Positions 1-5,763 of a stretch of DNA of 14,270 nt are shown here, in pieces. Position numbers and translations under genes: made by a program. The notes under the pieces were generated by a model. It searched no databases, was not told the origin of the DNA, and saw only the letters and a program-made list of their open reading frames with translations. Each line of letters begins with the position of its first letter. Position 1 is the stretch's first letter. The DNA comes from an uncultured Bacteroidota bacterium. GTDB taxonomy: Bacteria > Bacteroidota > Bacteroidia > Chitinophagales > Chitinophagaceae. The DNA is taken from NCBI GenBank assembly GCA_903912405.1, contig CAIWHF010000070.1, forward strand, positions 1 to 14,270, in the 5' to 3' direction.

Positions 1-1
1 G

Positions 2-355
2 AGTGCTGTATCTAAAATGCTGAATGGACAAAGCCAAACGATTATCAATAAGCTACCAAAATTGGCTAGCCTTCTTGAATGCAGCATTGAAGATTTGCTC
101 CATACCAATACACCCGAAGAAATTGCCTTAAAAAGTAATGCCCCTCTTTCGCTAAAGGAAGCTACTACTGCAAAAGAAGCAGCATCGGTAACCGCTGCAG
201 ATGATGCTCCCCTAAAAGATAAACTGCTCACGCATTTGGAAATGCAATACGCAAATGCTCAACATGAAATAAAGTACTGGAAAGCAAAATACTACCGCAT
301 GAAGGAACGCTTTGAAGCACTAGAAGCTAGTACCCATAAGAAGCCCAAATCCTAA
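2..355 (+). CDS. XRE-family HTH protein with C-terminal coiled coil, 5' end missing
   Basis: The reading frame is open to the left window edge. Upstream of the first ATG (position 17) it reads SAVSK, which joins MLNGQS to give SAVSKMLNG. This resembles the recognition helix of an XRE/Cro-type helix-turn-helix domain, and the following KLPKLASLLECSIEDLL matches the usual last helix of that domain. The true start is therefore probably left of the window and the ATG at 17 is internal. After the HTH comes an Ala/Thr/Lys-rich linker and then a charged, probably coiled-coil helix (LEMQYANAQHEIKYWKAKYY onward) ending in a Lys-rich tail. Small Bacteroidota regulators of this shape are common, and DNA binding as a dimer is inferred. 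The target is unknown. No convincing hairpin terminator follows; the next gene has its own candidate promoter. Confidence 0.7.
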   Translation, partial: SAVSKMLNGQSQTIINKLPKLASLLECSIEDLLHTNTPEEIALKSNAPLSLKEATTAKEAASVTAADDAPLKDKLLTHLEMQYANAQHEIKYWKAKYYRMKERFEALEASTHKKPKS

Positions 356-420
356 AGAATAAGACGCTGCTTTGCATAGCCTTTTTTGCATGGCATTTCC
401 TCAATCTTTTGCCTTTATTC

Positions 421-451
421 TTGCGCATTTCAGTAAAAAAAAGCACCTTTG
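421..451 (+). promoter_or_regulatory. Candidate Bacteroidota-type promoter of the catabolic operon
   Basis: A TTG at 421-423 (-33 element) is followed after 20 bases by CACCTTTG at 444-451, one mismatch from the Bacteroidota -7 consensus TAnnTTTG. The spacing fits the known 19-21 base range. Transcription would start near 456-458, about 20 bases before the ATG at 479. No strong Shine-Dalgarno sequence precedes that ATG, as is usual in this phylum. Not proven. Confidence 0.45.
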
Positions 452-478
452 TGTATTCATTCACAAAACCCCCAATTT

Positions 479-1705
479 ATGTCTCAAAATAAGCAACTAG
501 GATTTGATACCGTATGTATTCATGGCGGTCATCAACTCGATGCTAAACGCGCTCACCTTACCCCTATTTATGCTACCAGCACGTATACCTTTGATAGTGC
601 AGAGCATGGCGATGCTATCTTTTCTGGAAAAACCCCGGGCTATGCGTATGGTCGCTTTGGCAACCCTACCGTAAATGAGGCAGAAGATCGCATAGCGATG
701 ATGGAAGCGTATGGTATTAAGGATGAGCAGGGCAACCCTTTGCAATTAAAAGCCATTTTGCATGCATCGGGCATGGGTGCTATCACTACTATGTTATTGG
801 GTAATTTGAAAGCGGGCGATAAAATGTTGTCGCACCACTCTTTATATGGTGGCACGCAAGAATTGCTAGACAAAGTGATTTGCAATTTGGGTATTGAAAT
901 TATTATTATTGATTTTCATGATATCGAAAAAGTAAAAGCTACTATCGCAGGCGATCCGGCAATTAAAATGTTGTATATCGAAACTCCTGCCAACCCTACT
1001 ATTCAATGTGTAGATTTGGAAGAGCTTACTAAAATTGGTAAAGCACACAACCTTATCGTTTGTGCCGACAATACCTTTGCTACGCCTTACCTAACACAAC
1101 CTTTTAAATATGGTGTTGATTTTGTAATGCACTCTACCACTAAATATTTGAACGGACATGGAACTGCTGTAGGTGGCATCTTAATTGGAAAAGATATCGA
1201 CCGTATGAAAACGGTGATTAATAAAACTAAAAATTTATTAGGTGCTAATTCTAATGCATTCGAAGCATTTTTACTAACTAATGGTTTGCGTACTTTCTCG
1301 CTACGCATGGAGCGTCATTGCACAAATGGCGAAAAGGTTGCAGCGTTTTTAGCAGCACATCCTGCTGTAGAAACCGTTTATTACTTAGGCCTTGCATCGC
1401 ACCCCGATCATGCTACAGCTATGAAACAAATGAAACATGCGGGCGCTATGATGAGTTTTGAATTGAAAGGTGGCTTAGATGCTGGTAAGCGTTTTATTAA
1501 TAGTTTACAATTACTCACTCATGCAGTTTCTTTAGGCACTTGCGATACCCTATTGTCGCACCCTGCCTCTACAACCCATGCAGGCGTGCCACGCGAAAAA
1601 CGCTTGGAATTTGGCGTAAGCGATGGATTGATTCGTATGAGTGTTGGTTTAGAAAATGTAGAAGATATCATTGCCGACTTAACACAAGCATTAGCCAACG
1701 CTTAA
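479..1705 (+). CDS. Cys/Met-metabolism PLP-dependent enzyme (methionine gamma-lyase / O-acylhomoserine sulfhydrylase-like)
   Basis: 408 residues from the ATG at 479. The frame extends upstream to a TTG at 449, but that codon lies in the probable promoter. This is a fold-type I PLP enzyme of the trans-sulfuration family. Visible features are the phosphate-binding Y57/R59 in YAYGRFGNP, S97-GMGA, ring-stacking Y123 in SLYGGT, D197 in CADNTF, the Schiff-base Lys222 in STTKYLNGHG, and R386 in GLIRMSVGLE for the substrate carboxylate. The C-terminal half (GLASHPDH, FELKGGLDAG, HPAS) resembles methionine gamma-lyase. However, the Cys of the lyase motif YGCT is Gly125 here, so the reaction (gamma-lyase, gamma-synthase or sulfhydrylase) is undecided. 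An extra stretch of about ten residues (about 79-90) precedes the LHASGMG strand. The gene ends with three in-frame TAA codons and is 10 bp from the thiolase gene, so it is probably first in the operon. Confidence 0.88.
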   Translation: MSQNKQLGFDTVCIHGGHQLDAKRAHLTPIYATSTYTFDSAEHGDAIFSGKTPGYAYGRFGNPTVNEAEDRIAMMEAYGIKDEQGNPLQLKAILHASGMGAITTMLLGNLKAGDKMLSHHSLYGGTQELLDKVICNLGIEIIIIDFHDIEKVKATIAGDPAIKMLYIETPANPTIQCVDLEELTKIGKAHNLIVCADNTFATPYLTQPFKYGVDFVMHSTTKYLNGHGTAVGGILIGKDIDRMKTVINKTKNLLGANSNAFEAFLLTNGLRTFSLRMERHCTNGEKVAAFLAAHPAVETVYYLGLASHPDHATAMKQMKHAGAMMSFELKGGLDAGKRFINSLQLLTHAVSLGTCDTLLSHPASTTHAGVPREKRLEFGVSDGLIRMSVGLENVEDIIADLTQALANA

Positions 1706-1715
1706 TAATAAAAAT

Positions 1716-2927
1716 ATGCAAGACGTATTTATTGTAGATGCCGTGCGAACCCCTATTGGGAAATATGGTGGTGCGCTCGCTTCGGTTCGACCAGATGATT
1801 TACTCGCTCATGTTATTAAAGCATTAGTACAACGCAATCCTTCTTTATCGCTAGATGCTATTGAAGATGTTATTGCTGGCGCAGCCAATCAGGCAGGCGA
1901 AGACAATCGTAATGTAGCTCGTATGGCGGCGTTATTGGCCGACTTGCCAACTAGCGTTGGTGGCAATACCGTAAATCGATTGTGCGCATCGGGCCTACAA
2001 GCTATAATGGATGCTAGTCGCGCTATTATGTGTGGCGATGGTGATGTGTATATTGCAGGAGGCGTAGAAAGCATGTCGCGCGCACCTTTTGTAATGGGCA
2101 AAGCAGCTACTGCCTTTGCACGCAATCAAGAAATTTTTGACACAACTATGGGTTGGCGTTTTATAAACCCTGCATTAAGTGAAAAATACCATCCTTTCAC
2201 CATGGGCGAAACGGCAGAAAATGTGGCGGCGCAATGGTCTATATCTAGAGCCGATCAAGATGCGTTTGCGGTAAGTAGCCAGGAGAAATACCAAGCGGCA
2301 CACGATGCTAATAAATTTGCGGATGAACTTATTCCATATACCGTTTCATTAGGCAAAGGCAAAACACTTTTGTTTGATAAAGATGAACATCCACGACTTT
2401 CGACTTTAGATGCATTAGGCACTTTAAAACCCGCGTTTAAAAAAGAAGGCAGTGTTACCGCTGGCAACAGCAGTGGCATTAATGATGGTGCTAGTGCATT
2501 GTTATTAGTCAATCAAAAAGCCTTAGCACAATTTCAACTAAAGGCACTAGCTAAGATTAAAAGCATGGCTATTGCTGGTGTAGATCCGTCTATTATGGGC
2601 ATAGGCCCTGTGCCTGCAGTGCGTAAAGCATTGCAACGTGCGGGCTTAACTATTGGAGACATCGATTTGTTTGAATTGAATGAAGCTTTTGCATCGCAAA
2701 GCTTGGCATGTATGCATGAGTTGGGCATCGATGCTCAGAAAGTAAATGTAAATGGTGGTGCGATAGCGCTTGGTCATCCATTGGGTGCAAGTGGCGCACG
2801 CATTTCTACTACCCTATTGCATGAAATGAAAAAACGTAAAGCACGCTATGGTGTTGCTACCATGTGTATTGGCGTAGGACAAGGTGCTGCTATTGTATAC
2901 GAATTGGTAGCTGACGATGAAAATTGA
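1716..2927 (+). CDS. pcaF: 3-oxoadipyl-CoA thiolase-type acetyl-CoA acyltransferase
   Basis: 403 residues, the usual length for degradative thiolases. It would cleave a 3-oxoacyl-CoA with CoA to release acetyl-CoA in the cytosol. Catalytic residues are all present: nucleophilic Cys90 in NRLCASG, N322-EAF, His354 in ALGHPLGASG and Cys384 in CIGVGQG. Several stretches match the PcaF/PaaJ subgroup rather than general FadA or AtoB: ANQAGEDNRNVARMAALLA (about 57-75), GGVESMSRAPFVMGKA (about 115-130), TTMGWRFINP and IMGIGPVPAVRK. In the beta-ketoadipate or phenylacetate pathways such an enzyme yields succinyl-CoA and acetyl-CoA. No other pca or paa gene is in the window, so its substrate here is open. 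Its last 11 bp overlap the start of the ACMSD gene, which implies translational coupling. The symbol reflects subgroup resemblance, not proven substrate. Confidence 0.85.
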   Translation: MQDVFIVDAVRTPIGKYGGALASVRPDDLLAHVIKALVQRNPSLSLDAIEDVIAGAANQAGEDNRNVARMAALLADLPTSVGGNTVNRLCASGLQAIMDASRAIMCGDGDVYIAGGVESMSRAPFVMGKAATAFARNQEIFDTTMGWRFINPALSEKYHPFTMGETAENVAAQWSISRADQDAFAVSSQEKYQAAHDANKFADELIPYTVSLGKGKTLLFDKDEHPRLSTLDALGTLKPAFKKEGSVTAGNSSGINDGASALLLVNQKALAQFQLKALAKIKSMAIAGVDPSIMGIGPVPAVRKALQRAGLTIGDIDLFELNEAFASQSLACMHELGIDAQKVNVNGGAIALGHPLGASGARISTTLLHEMKKRKARYGVATMCIGVGQGAAIVYELVADDEN

Positions 2928-3909
2928 TATTCATACCCATATAATGCCGGAGCATATACCCAACTATTTTCAAAAGTTTGGGTATGGCGAATTTATTCAT
3001 TTAGAGCATCACTGTCCCGGTTGTGCCAAAATGATTAAAGGCGATAAAGTGTTTAGAGAAGTAGAACAAAATTGCTGGGACACTTCTGTGCGTATGAAAG
3101 AAATGGATATGACCGAAGTGTCTATGCAAGTGCTTTCTACGATTCCTGTTTTATTTAATTATTGGGCAAAGCCACAAGACGGTTTAGAAACAGCTCGTTT
3201 TTTTAATGATCATATTGCACAATCGTGCCAATTGCATCCCGACCGATTTATTGGATTGGGTACTTTGCCATTGCAAGACATTGATTTATCGATCAAAGAA
3301 TTAGAACGCTGCATGCAAACCTTGCAGTTGGCTGGCATAGAAATTGGCTCTAATATTAATGGAAAGAATTTAAGTGATCCTTATTTTTTCCCTTTATGGG
3401 AAGCGGCTGAGCGCTTCAACTGCTCTATCTTTGTACATCCTTGGGAAATGATGGGCGAAGATCAAATGCAAGGCTATTGGTTGCCTTGGTTGGTAGGCAT
3501 GCCTGCAGAAACAGCGCGCGCAATCAGCTCGATGATTTTTGGAGGTGTCTTTACAAAATTTCCGAAATTGAAAGTAGCCTTTGCACACGGAGGCGGTTCA
3601 TTTCCGTTTACTATTGGAAGAATAGAACATGGATTTTTAGTGCGTCCCGATTTATGTGCTATTGATAATGCAGAAAATCCAAAAAACTATTTAGGTAAAT
3701 TCTGGATAGATGCTTTAGTACACGATCCTAAAGCATTAGATTATATCATCGATACAATGGGTGCAGATAAAATTTGTATGGGCAGCGATTATCCTTTCCC
3801 ACTTGGCGAGCATCATCCCGGCAAGCTGATTGAATCGATGCCTTATGACGCGCAACTAAAAGAGAAATTATTATTTAAAAATGCTATGGATTGGCTTCAT
3901 AAATCCTAA
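2917..3909 (+). CDS. 2-amino-3-carboxymuconate-6-semialdehyde decarboxylase (ACMSD)
   Basis: 330 residues, the family's length. ACMSD is a zinc-dependent amidohydrolase-superfamily decarboxylase. It converts 2-amino-3-carboxymuconate 6-semialdehyde, made from 3-hydroxyanthranilate in the kynurenine pathway, to 2-aminomuconate semialdehyde, which diverts flux from quinolinate/NAD to full breakdown. Metal ligands by position are His6 and His8 (DIHTH), His174 (FVHPW) and Asp291 (GSDYPFPLG); His224 (FAHGGG) is the catalytic His and Arg47 (VFREV) the substrate Arg. Long stretches resemble animal ACMSD, such as YWLPWLVGMPAETA, GGVFTKFPKLKV and LGEHHPGKLIESM. Unusual is a CPGC pair at residues 33-36, next to the Arg47 loop. 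The ATG lies inside the end of the thiolase gene (11 bp overlap). The gene ends at a strong terminator, so it is the last of the operon. Confidence 0.94.
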   Translation: MKIDIHTHIMPEHIPNYFQKFGYGEFIHLEHHCPGCAKMIKGDKVFREVEQNCWDTSVRMKEMDMTEVSMQVLSTIPVLFNYWAKPQDGLETARFFNDHIAQSCQLHPDRFIGLGTLPLQDIDLSIKELERCMQTLQLAGIEIGSNINGKNLSDPYFFPLWEAAERFNCSIFVHPWEMMGEDQMQGYWLPWLVGMPAETARAISSMIFGGVFTKFPKLKVAFAHGGGSFPFTIGRIEHGFLVRPDLCAIDNAENPKNYLGKFWIDALVHDPKALDYIIDTMGADKICMGSDYPFPLGEHHPGKLIESMPYDAQLKEKLLFKNAMDWLHKS

Positions 3910-3910
3910 T

Positions 3911-3945
3911 AAAAAAAGGCAATCAATTATGATTGCCTTTTTTTT
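3911..3945. terminator. Bidirectional intrinsic terminator between converging genes
   Basis: A perfect 8-bp stem (GGCAATCA at 3918-3925, TGATTGCC at 3930-3937) with loop ATTA is flanked by seven A on the left (3911-3917) and eight T on the right (3938-3945). The T tract serves the + strand operon ending at 3909. The A tract read on the other strand serves the - strand gene, whose TAA stop (3944-3946) lies within the right flank. Confidence 0.93.
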
Positions 3946-5533
3946 ATCGGATCAAGCTAACATCGCCTTTTAGTTTCGTAGATTCATTTTGACCTTTAAA
4001 TTGTATATCCAAATACCAATAGTAGGTTCCTAATTCAGCAGGTATTCCACCAAAAGTACCATCCCAGCCACTCGTAGGTGCATTGGTTTGAAATTGCAAC
4101 TGTCCCCATCTGTTATACACCGACAAATCGAAAAAATTCATTTGATCATAATCGCCAACAACTCTAAATACATCATTAACAGCATCTCCGTTAGGACTAA
4201 AAGCCGAAGGCACTAAATAGTGATGCGCACTTGTGACATTTAGTTGAACCGTAGCAGTATCGCTACAAGAATTGCTATCGCTTACTATATGCGTAATCGT
4301 ATAGGTGCCGGGTATTTTATAAAGGTGTGCAATACTGTATCCAGAATAATACTTATTATCTCCCGTATACCATTCGTAATTAGTAATATTTCCTATTGAA
4401 TTACTTTGACAAGTCAATACATCTTTAATATCTATAGGATTGGCTGATAAACTTATTCCAGCCTGAAGAAGAGGGTGATGCGTATCTATATAGTTGGTAT
4501 CATTTATACTTGGACATCCGGGCATTTGATACGTAAGCACTAGGGAATAAGTTCCTTGCAGAGCATATGCATGCGATACCGCTGGCAATGACGATGAATG
4601 ACCATCTCCAAAAATCCAATGAACAGAACTTGGAATAGCACCTATTCCATTACATACACAATGAACAGAGTCTATTGTACAGCCTATAGATTTTGTAACC
4701 GATGACGTTGCTTTATTTACTTTTAAATAAAAAGAATCTGTTGATATGCAATATTGATTGAAAGCAATATCATCTAAAGCAAAATCATTTCCTTGGTCAA
4801 TAGTATTTTGGTTAATAATGGAAATGAGAGCAGAAGTGGAAGAACCACTATTCCAGATAGCATGAAATGGTTCCCAAATTGCACCTGTAGCATTGGCAGT
4901 AAATACAGGCCCAACAAGTACCCCATTGATGGAGAATTGCAATTGAGCAGGATTGGGATCGGTATTCAAAACAGTGGCAATCCATGCAGAGAAATCGTAA
5001 TCGATATTTGGAATAACCGATATCGTTTGTTGCCAAACCACTATATTAGGCGTATCGGATGCATTGCAAATAAACATATTACCTGTTCCAGAAGTATGAT
5101 CGCCCATCGTTAAATAATCGGGATGAATAGCATTTGGATTATTCCCAATGAAATAATTACTAGCCGGCATCATATTATTAGCGGAGCTAAGATAGCTTTG
5201 ATAATTAGATTGAAAACCCTGATTGCCCAAAGAAAAATCGCCATTAAGGGTAGCATTTTGTGTGGCTAAACATTTAATACTAAGGGAATAATAACCCTCG
5301 GTAGCCGTATCAGAGAATAAAGGATAAAGCGACTTTCCTAAATAAGCACCGAGCCCTCCCCAAATAGTATCTAGTGCAACATAATTTTGCCCAGTAATAT
5401 TGACCGGCATTAACTTGCTCTCTGTAGTACACAAGTAGAGGGTGTCTGTTGCAAAGGATAGCTGTAAACAATTTTGCGCATAAGCATTAACTGCATTGAT
5501 AAATAGAACCATAGCAAGAACTAACTTTTTCAT
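3944..5533 (-). CDS. Secreted PKD-domain protein with T9SS type B sorting domain
   Basis: 529 residues. A signal peptide (MKKLVLAMVLFINAVNAYA, cleavage near residue 19) sends it through Sec. The last ~93 residues (437-529) form the CHU_C / gliding-motility-associated C-terminal domain: PSAFSPNGDAVNDVF, SVYNRWGQL, GWDGTFGG, LGTYYWYLD and the closing KGDVSLIR. This marks cargo of the type IX secretion system for the cell surface or medium. Before it lie two PKD-like repeats: about 275-352 with WIFGDGHS and QGTYSLVLTY, and about 355-433 with YEWYTGD and PGTYTITHIV. Residues about 20-90 may be another Ig/PKD-like unit. About 95-260, from NGDFSLGNQGF to FALDDIAF, look like a jelly-roll binding domain. 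No catalytic motif was recognised; adhesion or polymer binding is a guess. It is separated from smc by that gene's terminator and 230 bp, so it is probably transcribed alone. Confidence 0.88.
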   Translation of the reverse strand: MKKLVLAMVLFINAVNAYAQNCLQLSFATDTLYLCTTESKLMPVNITGQNYVALDTIWGGLGAYLGKSLYPLFSDTATEGYYSLSIKCLATQNATLNGDFSLGNQGFQSNYQSYLSSANNMMPASNYFIGNNPNAIHPDYLTMGDHTSGTGNMFICNASDTPNIVVWQQTISVIPNIDYDFSAWIATVLNTDPNPAQLQFSINGVLVGPVFTANATGAIWEPFHAIWNSGSSTSALISIINQNTIDQGNDFALDDIAFNQYCISTDSFYLKVNKATSSVTKSIGCTIDSVHCVCNGIGAIPSSVHWIFGDGHSSSLPAVSHAYALQGTYSLVLTYQMPGCPSINDTNYIDTHHPLLQAGISLSANPIDIKDVLTCQSNSIGNITNYEWYTGDNKYYSGYSIAHLYKIPGTYTITHIVSDSNSCSDTATVQLNVTSAHHYLVPSAFSPNGDAVNDVFRVVGDYDQMNFFDLSVYNRWGQLQFQTNAPTSGWDGTFGGIPAELGTYYWYLDIQFKGQNESTKLKGDVSLIR

Positions 5534-5718
5534 ATAATATACTTTTAAAATAAAACACTAACAGCACTTAATACTAATAAAATAATTAAAGTATAACGTA
5601 ATTAATTATTTGATGGGAATTATACTAATATTGAAAACTAACAAAAATTAAATACTAACAACTTTTAAATGCGCTGCAAGATAAATTAATTTATATACAA
5701 ATTATAAAAAGCTAAAAT
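5534..5718 (-). promoter_or_regulatory. AT-rich leader region of the secreted-protein gene
   Basis: This gene-free, very AT-rich stretch lies between the smc terminator and the ATG (- strand) of the T9SS cargo gene. It must hold that gene's promoter, but I found no clean TTG-N(19-21)-TAnnTTTG pair. It contains five ACTAAYA heptamers (listed separately) and a 9-bp direct repeat, ACTTTTAAA, at 5541-5549 and 5661-5669. No RNA gene or ORF is visible. Confidence 0.5.
5557..5660 (-). repeat. Five copies of heptamer TRTTAGT upstream of the secreted-protein gene
   Basis: On the + strand the copies read ACTAACA at 5557-5563, 5637-5643 and 5654-5660, and ACTAATA at 5573-5579 and 5624-5630. On the gene's strand they are TGTTAGT (three) and TATTAGT (two), all in the same orientation. 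A near-match, ACTAACT, lies at 5520-5526 just inside the coding region. Spacings of the starts are 16, 51, 13 and 17 bp. They could be regulator-binding sites; no known factor is assigned. Confidence 0.6.
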
Positions 5719-5743
5719 AAAAAAGGTCGCATATGCGACCTTT
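5719..5743 (-). terminator. Intrinsic terminator of smc
   Basis: The 16-bp perfect palindrome GGTCGCATATGCGACC at 5725-5740 folds as a 6-bp GC-rich stem with an ATAT loop, lengthened by AAA/TTT flanks. Read on the - strand it is followed by six T, then A and four T. It lies about 20 bases beyond the smc stop codon (5764-5766). The + strand flank has only three T, so its main direction is -. Confidence 0.9.
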
Positions 5744-5763
5744 AACAAATATTAAAAATTATA

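Noticed and set aside
17..19. ATG at 17 as the start of the first gene
   Set aside because: The frame upstream (SAVSK) completes an HTH recognition helix, so the gene most likely begins outside the window.
356..420. Possible terminator around GCATAGCC and GCATGGC
   Set aside because: The two sequences are direct, not inverted, repeats; only a 3-bp stem can form.
449..478. Ten-residue N-terminal extension of the PLP enzyme from a TTG codon
   Set aside because: The TTG is the end of the probable -7 promoter element, and the ATG at 479 gives the normal family N-terminus.
4793..5113. 106-codon + strand frame inside the secreted-protein gene
   Set aside because: It is antisense to a gene with clear domains, and its product shows no family resemblance.
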